Source: Echinococcus granulosus (taxonomy: Eukaryota; Platyhelminthes; Cestoda; Cyclophyllidea; Taeniidae). From it: a stretch of 64,000 nt of DNA. The notes below the pieces were generated by a model. The model did no database searches and was not told the origin of the DNA. It saw only the letters and a list, made by a program, of their open reading frames with translations. Location: contig NW_020170459.1 of NCBI RefSeq assembly GCF_000524195.1, forward strand, positions 26,327 through 90,326. Reading direction: 5' to 3'. This document shows positions 23,983-37,052 of the stretch, in pieces (position 1 is the first letter of the stretch; the number at the start of each line of letters is the position of its first letter). Both the position numbers and the translations under genes were made by a program.

Positions 23983-24429
23983 AGTGGCTCTCGAAGTAGA
24001 TGTTCACCTTTTTCCTCCTACTGCTCCAGTTATCTTCGTTGTTCTTCTCCCCCCCTCTCTATCTTTCTCTCTCTACTGGTCAAACAGTCTTCCGACCTCG
24101 ATGTACACAATGATATAACGCCCTCCCCCACCCTCCTACTTTTTGATTTATTTCGGTCCATTCCTACTCTAAACCTAGGCGCTATATATCGTTCTCTCTT
24201 ACTCTTGCTCTATCTCTATACGTATACGCCCAACATAACCAACTACCTGTTTACTAGCCACTCGCTTATCGGGTGTATGCGCGCCCTACTCCTCCTTTCG
24301 CTCCCTTTTCCTCCCTCTTTTTCTGCCTAATTCACGCCCCTATCAAAAATGTGAATCAAGCAAACTCTTCTCGAAGTAATGCCAGTGTGATTTTTGGTTA
24401 TAGTAGAAGATATCACGGGTTTTTAGCCG

Positions 24430-24435
24430 ATTAAA
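24430..24435 (+). other. Candidate polyadenylation signal of the CAP gene
   Basis: ATTAAA about 450 nt after the stop. A pyrimidine-rich 3' UTR precedes it. Confidence 0.25.
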
Positions 24436-24958
24436 TGACGGTGAACAAACGGAACAATCACTGTGTGAAGATTTGGACTTTAAAGAAGGGAAACAAAGAC
24501 GACTTAGCTCTTACCGTCATCGGTACTGAGGCCTTTCGCAGGTCTTAATGCGTAGTTTAATTTGTCTTTGGGAAACACCTACCTGCTGATTAGTTGCGAA
24601 GGTAAATATTTAGGTGTTGCATTTCACAGGGGCTTAAGCTAAACAAACCAACCAAGTTGGGTTAAACAGTACAATTTCATGGGAAAGTGGTAATCTGCGG
24701 TAATTTATTTTTGAATGGGAAGGTAGGTCCGTTGAAAAGGTAATGTCAACAGCATGTTGAATGGTGTTGACCGGTGTTAATCAAACAAAACCACACTAAA
24801 GAGCATTTGAATGGGCCGTTTTATCACGTGATCCCTACGGGGTAAATACACCGATATCACGCCAGTCTGCAGCCACGTAATGTGCGTTACCTACCAATAT
24901 ATGTTAGATAACTGGGAGCAGTGAATAGGTAAGTTTAGAGCAGCAAATAGTTTATGGA

Positions 24959-25840
24959 TGTTCATGGTATCCGAGGCTTGCCTGAAGACGAAAGAAGGCA
25001 TAATACTGGAGCAGAATGTGGACTGTCAACCTAGAGAAGGGCTTGGGACTACTGCTATGACCCGGAGGTACAGTGACGGAGCACCTCAATGGCCCATTAC
25101 CAAAATCAAGAGTTATGGTGCTCTTACCACATGGTAGTCGGTGTGGCAAGGAAAAGCACTCAGGTGTCAACCGTGCCAATCATAGAATTTGTGTACAATT
25201 GAGAAAAATGTGGCTGCAGCGTCATTGATTCCTCTTGGCAATTCTACTACATCTACAAGTGCGTCCTGGTTGGGAACTGTATTGGGGAAGGCAAAATGTG
25301 CTGATCATCAAGGCTGTCCGTGGCCAGCTGTAAGAATATTGGCCTAGAAGCAGGTATTTAATAAAGGACCGGATTCAAAGCCGTTTTGCTGGAGTGGGGT
25401 TTCAGTTTCCATCTGGGATCTATTCACCTAGGAGAGATGTGAGGGAGGCATCGCGTGTTCACCGAATCGACATCTTCACACGGGTACCTTTCTAGATGGT
25501 TCACGGCCACGGCTTGTGACGCCTCGGTTGTTAATAGCATTCTTGCTGGCAATGGGACTAAGGTATTTGCTGAAAGTGGACGTCTTTTCAACGCTTCTTT
25601 TGGGATTCGCCAAATAGTTTCGCCTCCACATAATATATACTTCATCTGCCAGGCTAAGGTTTATCACTCAGCAGTAGAAATTGGAATGATTGCCCTTTAT
25701 GATCAGGTTTGCTTTTCGGTGCCAAGACTTTCCCGAAGACAAAATGAGACATTATGCCTAGACAGAATATATATTGTAGGCATATGGGGGCCAGGCGGAG
25801 CACCTCAGTGGTTCGTTACCAAAACCGAGGTTCAAGAACA
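24959..25840 (+). mobile_element. Near full-length TRIM
   Basis: The 5' LTR is about 24959-25115 (CCTGAAGACGAAAGAAGGCA block) and the 3' LTR about 25722-25840 (TTTCCCGAAGAC block, ending CGAGGTTCAAGAACA). The interior contains GTGCCAATCATAGAATTTG, CGTGTTCACC, TTCACGGCCACGG and the TTTATCACTCAGCAGTAGAA block just before the 3' LTR, all shared with other copies. A 130-codon frame spans the interior into the 3' LTR, but it is not shared by the other copies and I do not take it as a gene. Confidence 0.7.
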
Positions 25841-26632
25841 AAAATAACGTTGTACAGTCTCAGCAAAATCACAATTTTGAACTTCTGATGATATGGAGAG
25901 TGCCGTAGAGCGGGTGAGGCGATTGATAAGTAGAGATACTGCAATAATAAGTCTTCTTTTTAGACTCAAATCTAACAGAGACCCAAATCAAAGATCACAG
26001 GACTTATTATTTTGTTGCATAAGCCCTTAGAAGTGTACATTGCATCAGGTTTATGAAAGGCACATCACAATTTCAATTTTTTTCCCATCTCTCCCTCCCC
26101 TTTTCTTTTGGGGCTAATAGTCCTGAAAGGCCGGGTTCTCGCACTAATTATTTAAATAATGGAGCTATGGTGTTCTGGAAAGAAGAACTGATTTAATATT
26201 TATTGATAAGTAAACAAGCCATAAAAAGACCTCTTTCGGGAGACCTTGCTGATCATCTATTCCCATTCCAGTGCCTCCATATCTGCGACAACCGTAGCAC
26301 CCTGTAAACGAGAGTCACTATGACCTACAGGTAAAGGTGGGTTTAGTCAAGCGGCATTTCACTACAACGCTATTTCTGTTCACACGCACACACTTGACAA
26401 AACAAAAATAGCCCTTGTGGCAGGAATGTGAGGCGAATCCCCAAGTATCCATTCACCGCCGACCCGCCCAGGTGCCACGACACGCGTTATTGCTTTCCAC
26501 AGCAGATGCTGTAAACGTTCTTACAAATGTATCATTTTAGTACCTTTTAGAATGTGATATAGCAACTCCTTAAAACGTCAAAACAATGGCAGTGGATTTC
26601 TCAAACTACTAATCGCGTTCCGCAGCCGCTTT
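25841..26632. other. Intergenic
   Basis: No gene recognised. Confidence 0.3.
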
Positions 26633-26706
26633 GGAGGGTCGTTGAGGAAGTAGAGCATTCTACTGCCGATCGAGAGGATCGCGGTCTGCTCCCAGAGGCC
26701 CCACCT
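26633..26706 (+). pseudogene. tRNA-like relic (tRNA-Cys-like)
   Basis: The segment has a tRNA layout: a GTAGAGCATTCTACTGCCGA core resembling the D-arm and anticodon arm of tRNA-Cys (GTAGAGCATTTGACTGCAGA, from memory), then a CGAGAGG variable region and a CGCGGTCTGCTCCC stretch in the T-arm position. The acceptor stem does not pair, the T-loop lacks the usual GTTCGA and the anticodon position reads GCC. It is therefore a decayed tRNA gene or the head of a tRNA-derived SINE, not a working tRNA. Confidence 0.4.
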
Positions 26707-27812
26707 CTTCCCATCCGAAAAACAACTCCCTAAAACAGAGTTTGCCAGGATCTCAGAAGAAAATTTACTATCACAGACCAGATGCCTTATTCTTTTAATA
26801 CGACATCCTCATTTGCTCCACCTCAAGTAGAGCCAATGCCCTTCTGTAACTCAAGAATCAAAAAACGTGAGCATACTTGGATCTAATTTATAGGCCTATT
26901 AATTGTGAAAGTAAATTCCTTAATTACCCGTGACAAATCCCTAATTAACCTACTCGGAAACTGGGCATCCACTGAAGGCCAAATAAGACTAGGAAATGGT
27001 CTTGTTTTAATCCTTCGAGATGGTGCAAAATATTTGCGCTTTTGGCGATTAACGCCTTAAACAGGGGCAAGAATACCTCGTGCACACATCATTTTCCTCC
27101 ATGACATTTACCAACGCAACCATCTTCGCTTCGTAGGTTTGAAAAAATTCCATCGACCACACGTATCATACCACCGGAAAGACAAAAAGAGGGAGTTGTG
27201 GCAAATCACGCACAAAGTTGGATTTATATTAACCTATTGTTGCATGGCACACTTTCCTGCGAAAAGTCATTATCAAAAGCCTGTCAGAATGTCCGTAACC
27301 GGAACTATAGGCAGTGGGATCACCAGAGCTATGTCTTTAAAAAATGTGGAAGAGTTTAACACGTCCGCTACCACGGTGTAGGAAGCCGCTAATCGGCTTC
27401 CACAGCCCAGATATTTTGCTGTTCGGATATGGCACCAGTTTGACTTTGTTTTCTTTTTCCTTTTGATTATATTTGTCACGTATTTGTGAAGTACGGACTC
27501 AGGAAAGAAACTTGAGGCGCCATACAAAAGTCACGTTGGAAGCGCGTGTGTCAGAAGGCCTTCACAGCAGGTTCCATCCCTTATTCAGTGACTCCTTCTA
27601 AAGAGAAATTAAAAATTTCGGTGCATAAAATGCCATTCAGTCTCATATCTCAGGTCGCAAATTTCGCAATTTATAAAAGTTAATGACAAAATTTTTAGGT
27701 GAAGTAAATCAGGCGACCCTAAATTAGGCAACTCAGGTTGCGTTTTGTTGTTAAATGGGTTTCGAAATTGGTATAACCCTTGATATCAGGGTCTTTAAAG
27801 TAAAAGAAATGT
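26707..27812. other. Intergenic
   Basis: Short frames only (for example + 27139-27381 and - 27273-27527). Nothing recognised. Confidence 0.3.
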
Positions 27813-28858
27813 TGTAGCTCTCTGAAACTCTTCTGAAGACAACGAAGACTTGCTACCTAAGCACAGTATGTATTACCGAGGTAAAGAAGGTCATTAAGTC
27901 CACTGGCATGGTCGGAGGTCAGTTAACCCAGAGAAGGTACAATGACGAGGCCCCTAAGTGACCTTTTACGTAGCCCCTCTCTTTTAGACGTCGTTCTCGA
28001 TGGCTCTCTCTGTTAAACTCCCAAGTCGCCTGTCACAACGCGGTCGATGCTGTAAAAAATACACTCCGCCAGTCATGGAATTTGCGTGCAACCGCGAGGA
28101 TACATGACCGCAAAGTCACTGTTCCCTCTTGGTAATTCCGCTGCAGCTGATGTTTCGTCATCTTCTGGAACTCTATTTGAGGGAAGGGAGAAATGTGCTG
28201 ACAACCTCATATGTCCATCGCCAGTCGTATGCACGCTGTCCCCAATGCAAAATCGCTTAATAAAGGAGGGGGTATAAAATGGTTTTGTGGGGATAATGTT
28301 TCACGTCCATTCTTCTTTGCTACGTTGTTCTCACTTCAGAGCCGCCCACACATTTACCTATTCGGATTGTATTAAGCCAGTAGAGCGACGGAGGAGGCAT
28401 CGCGTGTTCACTTCATTGATATCTTCATCTAGGCACCGTAGACAGCTCGGTAACGAACTTTTCCAGGGGATTCACGACTAGAGTCGTTTCGGTTGTTAAT
28501 AGTACCCCTGCTGGACACGGGGTTGGGGTAGTTTCCGAAGGTGGGCGTCTTTTACAGACCTTCTGTTAGTAGTCGTCCCAGATTCTTCCATTCGCATTGC
28601 ATGCCTTTTTTCATCACAATAAGGTTTACCACTCAGCCGTAGAAGTCAGGATAGCTGCCGTTTAAAATCGCCACTAATGTAGGGCTCAATACTTTTCTAA
28701 AGCCGAAAGGAGACATAGTGCTCGGACAGAATAATCGTATATTTTGCACACAGTGGAGCTTGCAGATACCGGTATGGTATGGAGGCTAAGCCGCCCAGTG
28801 GAGGTACAATGACGGAGTCCCTACATGACCCGTTACCAGAACCATGAGTTAAATAAAT
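27813..28858 (+). mobile_element. Near full-length TRIM
   Basis: The 5' LTR is about 27813-27975 (starts TGTAGCTCTCTGAAACTCTT; its 3' end is deleted into the interior) and the 3' LTR 28678-28858 (ends CCATGAGTTAAATAAA). The interior is collinear with 12307-13382: TAGCCCCTCTCTTTTAGACG, GCCAGTCATGGAATTTGCGT, GAGAAATGTGCTGAC, CGCGTGTTCACTTCATTGAT, TAACGAACTTTTCCAG and AAGGTTTACCACTCAGCCGT. No coding frame. Confidence 0.75.
28678..28858 (+). repeat. 3' LTR of TRIM 27813-28858
   Basis: It contains the clearest middle and end blocks: GGCTAAGCCGCCCAGTGGAG, GTACAATGACGGAGTCCCTA and CCCGTTACCAGAACC. Confidence 0.7.
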
Positions 28859-31800
28859 TACTAAAGTTCTACAATACATCTCAAGAGGATGGTAAAATAA
28901 TAGATAGCAACGCCCTCAATTGAATTGAGTGTTTTGTGAGACAAAATTGCTGTTGGAAATGTTTTCAGCGATCAATTAGACTGTTTTGGCTGTTTTGGGA
29001 CAAAGTTTTGCGCATCTAAACGTCCACAAAGGGTAATTAAAACCTCTGAAGATATAATCTCACATTTTTCAGCCTTGACCACAAATGCTAGCCATGGCAG
29101 TCGCACAATGGGCGGAGTGGACACTTGTAACTAAAATTCTGTCACACCATTACCGAAAATTAGGTGGGTTAACTTATTCTCTAGACTGCAGCCTCACAGT
29201 AACGTAAACTTTAAAAGGCTTTTTGTTTTAGGAAAACGTCATTTGACTTGAATTGATATTAAAATAAGCTGGTTCTTTAGTATCCATCTTGGTATCATGG
29301 TATTACGTCCGGACCTCATCATTTCAGCCCTTCTTTATGTTCGAACGAAGCATTTTTTCACACCGGTGCGTCTTGCTGAAGTCTTCAGGAGTGATCCGAC
29401 AGTGGCAAGCGAACCCGATACGGATAAACGCGTTGCCAATTTTGCTGAATGAACCAGATAAAACAGAAGAGAGGGCCTACCATACTTTTTCAATACTCAC
29501 CAAATACTCCAAACTCAAGTTTGGCACAGAATAAAAGCAGATATGGAAGAATCAAAGTAGTCCATAAAAAGACTTTAAAATAAAACTATTCCAGGGGATT
29601 GTAGTATCTTCATCGTTACAAAGAGCTGTGAACAACTCTGACTCTAACTATACTGGGAAGAAGGGATAACTCTGGCGCTGCACTCCATCCAATTCATGTA
29701 CCTGCTTCCTGTTATTGTCAATGCAGAATCAAAGGTAGGATATTTTGTTACAGACGGATAGTTGCTTGGGTCACAAAATGAAATGCATGGGCTTCTCAGT
29801 CCCCAACCACCGACCTAGAGTGATGGGGTTCCATTCATGCCATCGATGTTAACATTTTCGGAGGCCTTCAGCTTGCTGATTACAGGCCTGCTTCCAGACC
29901 CACGGGTATTGTTACGTTTGTAGGGATGCCTCGAACACATCAATGCTTCCTCGTTCAATCCTCATTTAGTGCACAATTACCAACTTCTTTTCCCGGTTGC
30001 CCTATTTTTTTAAAGATTGCAACATCGAAGGCAGAAATATCAAATTTAATCAACTGTTTTCGCTGATCCACTTCGATTGTATCCAAATTCTATTGGTACA
30101 AAAAAAGCCTTCGCAACCCTCCTTTTGGAAATTTGTTTGCACGTTTGTCAGCAAAGTGCAAAATCGAGGCAGAGTCAAAGTTGCAAATGGTAAAATTCAA
30201 CCCTCCAGAACTTCAAAGTGTGCGCAAACGCATAAGTTTTCAGGCAAAAAGCTCACAGGCTTCTTTTAGGCGTCTAGCGGGTGGATTGGAAGGGAAAGAT
30301 ATGAAAAGGAGATTAAAGGAACCGCTTTCAGGTGTTCCTTGCTATCAGCACAGCTTTCCAGTTAGGGGCTTTGGGGAGGAGCTGGAGGCGTGGCGGGTGG
30401 ATATGCGCTAAGCGGGGGATGAATGAGAAGCACGCGATTTGCAGAAACACAGGAGGCTACAGTAAACACAAGTATCCCAGTCTGAGCGTTTTATTTACGC
30501 TAGCTAATTGCTTTTCATACTGTTTGAGTAGCTTTAACGTTTTGAGCTATTCCTGATGCCGAAATAAGGCTTACGAGGATTAGCACTTACGTACTGGAGG
30601 CTCAGTGAACCAGATTTCAGGACAGTATCCAAAAGGCAGACATTTAAGTGTCCAAGCGGTTAAGTAAACATTGTTTTACTTCATTGATCCTTCACCTTTT
30701 GAGCGTTGTCCTTACAGTTCCTGAGGTCACTCACAGGCTATAGCTATCACTAGTCTTCTCGTGAGATGGGAATAGAACTTTAAGGACAAATTTGCATTAG
30801 AGGAAGACTGCAAACCATTTCGATAATGTTGACGCATGGTATGTATTTCAGTTGGGATTCATGACTGTCAGGTCCTCTGATTGATAAACTGCATTGGAGG
30901 GGAGGGGAATTCATCCAGGAAATGGTATTAGTGTTCTCTTTTACTAGGAATGATTATCCGAAAGAACGTGAGAAAGGAGCGCCATGACAGTTCCTTATGG
31001 AATGCTCCCACTTTTATTGAATCTGGTCTTGTCGTATTATTAGCCAATGGACAAAACTGAAACTTGGGAGGGTCTCCAAGAGCTGATGCGGCTTAGAGGG
31101 CCTTCTGGTGTGAGTATTGACAAACTCAGCCATCCACAGTAGATGCCTTCATTCTGTGACGTTTCTGCACACCATTCGGCCACCGAGCCTGCTACTCTTG
31201 AGGCATGGATTCCATGATCATCACTACTGTAGTTCGCCAGTCATTCCTGAATCGTTGAAAGGCTAGAAGAATATCAGCATGAAGGTCAGATCATGGCAGA
31301 CCCTTAAGGTGTGCGTGGTCGTGCCCAATTAAAGTATTAAGTGCAATTCTGCAATTCTGTGGCAGGCTGGTAATTCATTTTAGTGTCAAGACATAAAATC
31401 AAGCTAAGTAGTTATAAATGTCAATCACTAGAACAAAATGCAGGAGTAAAAAGCATTGGAGTGAACACTAGAGGGTAGGATTTAGCAACGACCAATCAGT
31501 CTTTGCAACACAAGCAACTGTAAGACCTAGACTTGGAAGCAATACTACCTACTTACACATCCATCCATCCACCAATGAGGTACATCTATGCATACCATGT
31601 TCATTCATGCACACGTCCACCCATTCATTCTTCTACCCAGCCACTACTCATTGCGGCAAACTCACTAAAGCGTGCATAAACAGGCAACTGTCACTTCCTC
31701 CAGGCGGCTCTCATCTCTACCGCTGACGCCAATGCGTTCAAAGGCAAACGCAACTAATTGACTAATATTTGCAATGCCGACTTTGATTTCCTTCACCGCT

Positions 31801-33328
31801 CTTTTTTTGTCAACGGAATCGAGAGTATTCATTTCAAATTTGACTGCATGACAGTAAGTAAAGCCACAGGGATCAAGATATCATCCTTGCTTAAAATCGG
31901 CGTCCCACACACAGTAGACATGCGGGCGGAGACTCGTTAATAGTTGTTAGTTGAAAGGAATGAAATTGGGAGGACGGATAAGGTGGGAAAGGGAGGAGTT
32001 TCCGACCGAATTCACGTCAACCCATGTACATAGGAGAGATGGAGGCATGAATCATTTGTGCCAGGTGCAAACCTGCGGAAAGAGAGTGTGTGTGCTCCTT
32101 ATGTCCATTTTTTTTCATTCGGACACATCTTCGTTTCAGCATACACAGTCCGAATGTTTACCATCCGCGCACTCTATTTATAGGCGCATTGTTTTGTTGC
32201 AGTGGCCATGACACCGAGAACACTGGGGTTGCCAAATGTTTCTTGGCTGAAATTCTCGTTCTACTCATTGCTGATCAGCCAGTTGATAATAATTACTTGC
32301 AAGAGATATTTTTTTTTAAAAAGTGTCTCCGAACACACAGCGAGTAGTGAATTTTGAGAAATATTGTAAATCACTCGAATAAAAGCCTCGGTCATAACAG
32401 CTTTTTCGGAAAGAGTAGGTAGGGTCCTATCAATATTAGTATTCCGTGGAGATTGCAAATATCCATAAATATTTGGCATGATTCGCTTTATTCTCCTCAA
32501 CTTTGTAAATAACATTAAATTTGGTGGATGTAGTGTAAATTAAATTGAGAAAGAGTTCGTTTTGGCTCTTTTAGTGGTTGAGAATGACGTCCATGAGAAA
32601 TTCACACCATTGTCATTGTAGACTCTGAGTGCTTCACAGAAATTGTTTAAGGATAATCAAACACTTTGATATTCACTAATTTTAGTGTAATTAGGACGAC
32701 TGGGAGCAGTGGAATGAGTTAGAATTCCATTTTATTTTCCAAGGAAAAATTAAGGCACAGTGGATAAGGTCAAGAAATCTGTTCTGGGTCATTCAAAGAA
32801 TGTCACAAAGTATCGTGTACTTTCCTTCCTGGTTATTCATGAAGATGGATTTGCGCATTTAGAAATTCTCTCTTTGTTGATTTCTACTTTTGAAGACTCC
32901 ATTTTTACTTTTAGTGAATCCAGGTTAGGATATAAGTGATTGCTTTAAGATAATGCGAATCAAATATATCATGCCATGCGGAGAGCATAATTTTAGCTTA
33001 AAGTGGTTCATCTTACATTAGTTCAACCTTATAATTAGGTGCACTGGCTGCCAGGGTCACCAAAGGTAATCAAACATCAAAGTGTAGGTGATTTAAAGCT
33101 CCCAACATGACACCAACTGCCACAGCTACTTTGCTGAAAGTGGCTGTGACCTTCTAAAAAGTTAATGTAACCATCCTTGAACCAAGAACATTTAATGCAT
33201 GCTTCATCGTTTTAACACTAATTGGTCCGTTTCGAATCAGGTAACACATTTGTGGGGCTAATCTCCTTCAAACACATTTCAAGTTAGAGGAAATCGTATT
33301 TAATCCGCATATTTCATTAGACGTGTAT
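28859..33328. other. Gene-poor intergenic DNA
   Basis: Only short unrelated frames. The longest (30-30.4 kb and 31.9-32.3 kb, +) show no domain and no splice-consistent structure. Around 31558-31640 there is a loose CATCCATC/CATTCATT tract. Confidence 0.3.
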
Positions 33329-33428
33329 TGTAGTGCCCCGAGATCTCTCAGAGACCGTGCCACTCAGCAAGGGTACAAAGGCGGAAGCTCAAGTGCCCAC
33401 GAAACTAAGACGAAGAGTTAAACAAACA
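33329..33428 (+). repeat. TRIM LTR, internally deleted
   Basis: It has both termini, TGTAGTGCCCCGAGATCTCT and AGAGTTAAACAAACA, but only about 100 bp, so roughly half the LTR is missing. The next bases (ACTAAAGTAGTGCATTATCT) resemble the start of the element interior and persist to about 33500. Confidence 0.65.
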
Positions 33429-33500
33429 ACTAAAGTAGTGCATTATCTTGCCCGAGTTGCTCTGAGGCTTATGCACAACAAGAGGTTCGTGCCTGATACG

Positions 33501-34449
33501 AAGCATTAAATGAGCACTAATTATTAGCTTCACATTTTTCCAGAAGAACTATATCGCTCAGTTGACAATGTTTTGTTTCCAGTACTAGCTCATTGCCACT
33601 TTCAAGGCAGCTTCATATTCTTCGGCACTGCAAAGCACATAGAACCAGAACGAATAGCAAACTAGAGCAAATTTGGTGCCTCCTCTTCCACCGTGTGCAT
33701 CAAAATGTTTTTATGCTCTTTGAAACTGATTCTATTGTAATACGTGTGTTGTTTAAATGTTCCTTTTGGGTGAGGAGCGTTCCGTGGGCACAAATCTGGT
33801 AGCGGAGGTGTGGCCAGAATTCCTGATCTAGACTAGAGGTGAAAACATGCTCCCCTGACCTCTCCACCCCGTTTGCCATTATCAAAAAACATGTCCTTAT
33901 TAAATATGTCGGCTTATTTAAAGGGTTTGAAGGCCAAAGGGGGAGAGTTAAAAGAGGAATCTGATAAGCTAAAATAACTTTGTAAATTTCCAGTGTGTCT
34001 ATAACACCTGCCATAGAATACGACACCGAGATGTTAAATGCAGCCTATGGGGATATTTTTCGCTACAAATGTATGTCATGCTTTCTTGAGAGCACGTTGC
34101 CTCTCCCATCACAACGCATCCCCAACTACATCGGAATCTAGCCGAAATGGATTCGTATCTAGGCTAGCAATCGTACTCTATTCCCTAGCAATTTGGATTT
34201 TGAGCGCTTAAAGAGTTAATTTAGCAGTAGAATAGACCAAATCAAGCTAGAATAACTACCTTCCACAGAAGTACTATCCATGTGCTGGTGCATTCTAAGA
34301 GGAGAGTGCCAGCTCAGGTTGTACCTATGTTTAGGTGAGTTATTTAGTCGCCCTGCGTTTTGGTCAAGATCCTGGAGACACCGTATTTTGTCAGTTAATT
34401 TCTGCCATTTAACCACGCTTCCTTCTCTACATTTATGCAGTTCTTTAAC
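33501..34449. other. Intergenic
   Basis: Frames of 66-108 codons on both strands without recognisable features. Confidence 0.3.
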
Positions 34450-34630
34450 TGTTTGCTTAACTCTCGGTTTCAGTAACGGGCTACTTAGGAACTCCGCCCT
34501 GGTAGCTCTGCCGGGCTGTCTGACTGCTGGGTCGTATTAGTAGCTCCAAGACCTTCTATGTGTCGACAAAACATAATTTGCAAGAGCATTGTGTCTTCTT
34601 TCATCTTTAGGGAAGTCTCAAGGGGTTACA
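34450..34630 (-). repeat. Solo TRIM LTR
   Basis: It opens TGTTTGCTTAACTCTCGGTT and closes AAGTCTCAAGGGGTTACA, the complete LTR in reverse. No interior on either side. Confidence 0.75.
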
Positions 34631-35631
34631 CTCATAGTGGGTTTTTATCTGGATTGACAGGTCATATAGATTCCTCTGCGGGTGTCTAGACGCTCCAGCA
34701 ATTCCTACACATAAATTGCTGTCAAAGGATGGCCAGAAATTTACGTTAATTATTATGTCTTATAAAATAATATTGTATTCAATAAATTATCAATGCACTT
34801 TTAAATCGCTGCTAGTGTGTCTCTTGGGTCTCAAAGCGACGTTAAACTACAGATTTTTCCAATTTCGATTGATAATAAGGGTATCTCATTTGTCCGAGAT
34901 TAATCATTCATGAGGGAGTTCGACTGTGCCCCTACTGAAGATTTATGCATTCGTACATTAAGATGTGCAATTTTGCATAACTACAGCAATTAACTGTCAA
35001 ACATCCCCATTACCCAAGTCACAGGCTTTGTGAAATCAGATGCTAAATAAGTAAACAATTTCACTCAAAAAGCAAATTTTATACATCCCATGTATTTCGA
35101 AGTAGTGGAAGGGAAGTGCTGATGAGAAGTCTTTTTTGCCTCGTTCTCTTCATTTCCTATGGTCGTGAGCGAGTGAGCATCTTTTCAAGTCCCACCAGAT
35201 GCCGCCGCCATTCGCAGACCATTAAACCAAAGGCCATTGAGAATTAAATTACTTCTTTTCTACAGGCTTTTAAAGCACTTCACTTAATGAAAGTATTTGG
35301 ATGGTAAAATATATGAAGGAGTCCATCGCCTTCATTTGAAGGTATGTGAAAGCACCGCATTTAACCCATACATCACCTGTTGCAGTCAAAGGTAGTAATG
35401 GAAAAGACGAAGGGTAGCGCCTGAAGAAGACTTGCTTATAAGGCATCACATGGTGGCAGACACTAACTACCACCGCCTTAAAGGATAAGAAATGTGAGTT
35501 TTTCTCCATAACGCCAAGTGTTGGCATCAAGCGAGAGAGATTATTTACTGCAACTGGAAATATTAATGTACAGGACATTCTTCTGCCTCGGGCAATTAGT
35601 AGCAGTAAGAAAAGTTAATGTTCACTTTTAA
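34631..35631. other. Intergenic
   Basis: Nothing recognised. The 102-codon - strand frame at 35270-35578 has no domain signal. Confidence 0.3.
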
Positions 35632-35976
35632 ATGGGTGGATCCTTCGAAGCTGCAATTGTACAGAACAAATGGGCGGTGCGTCGGTATCACCGCGGTTTT
35701 GCGTTCCTTATCGATCCGCCGATGAAACGCCCCCACCGAGCAGCCAATAGGGCCGTCGCACGTTCACCTCACCTCGCGGGTGCTAATGGCATCTGTCGTC
35801 GTCCGCCTATCCGTCACATGTGGTTGCCATGCCCATCACCCGTGCTGCCCTCACTTCTGCTTTTTTGCTCCCCATATTCCAGTCTCCCCCTTTCTCTCTC
35901 TCTCTCTCTCTCATTCCTCTGTGCTGTCACTTCTTGCTAGGAAATTTTTCAGTGATTGTATTTTCTCTACGACAGG
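35632..35976 (+). other. GC-rich patch with promoter or first-exon character
   Basis: Within AT-rich DNA, 35660-35830 is CpG-rich and contains an AATGGGCGGTGCG motif (GC box) and AGCCAATAGG (CCAAT box). A 102-codon ATG frame (35632-35940) crosses it and ends after a Ser/Leu run encoded by the CT repeat, so it may be spurious. CTACGACAG/GTAAAC at 35968-35982 is a good donor. It is either a promoter plus first exon of an unassigned + strand transcript or a chance GC island. Confidence 0.3.
35893..35912. repeat. (CT)n microsatellite
   Basis: An uninterrupted CT dinucleotide run of about 20 bp. Confidence 0.9.
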
Positions 35977-35982
35977 TAAACA

Positions 35983-36898
35983 TCATGAGTTAAGTCAGTT
36001 GTTTAAATTGTTTTAAACTACACTATAATTAGTTTGATATATCCACCTTGGGGTCTGCGTACCAAACGCTGCAACTTTGTGCCTGTGAAATCATACAGTA
36101 AAGTACAATAATTTAGGATTAGTCGGCTGTTTAAATTTCCCTTTTTCGCTTAAGTCGTTAGCGAATTCCTATGGTAAATAAAAAAATCATCAAAAGTATT
36201 TTTATATTCAGTTGCAATCATGAACGATGCTCAGCGAGCAAAAATAACACATTAACCAGAAGATCAATTGTGCTAAAAACGTCCATCTTTAAATGAAAAT
36301 AATACCAAAAATGTTGACAATTTGTGGGACAAAATACATAAACCCCATTTGTCTTGGATTGTGGGAAGTTTTTTCCTATAAAGAGTGCATTTTTATTTCG
36401 GTATTTGGACATTTAATGAGAGTGTCAGATTTAGGAATTCCAAAATAAAATTGATAGAGATGTCGCTGTCAAATTGTCTTTCATTTACATTGCACTTACA
36501 AGGTTGCACATCCGAGCAGACCATTTAAAAGAAGTATAAAAATGGTTTTCCGGACGTTTCACGTTGTTGAACAAGTCCAGTCGAATTGTGCAAATCCACA
36601 ATTTCATCATTAAAACCGTAGGTTGTGGTAAATGATGAGTAAAAGCCTCCAAGCTCTGACGCTTAGCATCCTTTTTCAATCACTTATTTATCCATCTGGT
36701 GGAGAGCCTTACCGACAGTAAAACGAAGAAATCAGGGCCTCAAGTGGTGGATAATGCACACTGATTACCGAACACCCAATCGCACCAAAGATTATTCAAG
36801 TTGAATTAGAGAGTCATTAAAATCACCATCACATGGTGATTCGAAATCATGGCATTACAACAAAAAAGAGAAATAGTGAAACAACGTCTGTTTGTTTA
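35983..36898. other. Intergenic
   Basis: Nothing recognised. Confidence 0.3.
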
Positions 36899-37052
36899 AC
36901 TTTCGCTTTTGGCGGTGAGTCACTTTGGGGTTCCGATATTGTGCCTTCTCCGGGTAGCCTGGCCCTCAAGACCATACCAGTAGCCCAAATTCATGCTGTT
37001 TGCCCTAGTATTAAGTGTCCTTTGGTTTTCAGGAAAGTCTCTAGGTCTTACG
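36899..37052 (-). repeat. Solo TRIM LTR
   Basis: It opens TGTTTGTTTAACTTTCGCTT and carries the CCATACCAGTAGCCC block; it ends near AAGTCTCTAGGTCTTAC. The interior is absent. Confidence 0.7.

Noticed and set aside
25455..25847. 130-codon frame inside a TRIM as a protein gene
   Set aside because: It lies in the interior and 3' LTR of a non-coding element, and the other copies do not keep the frame open.
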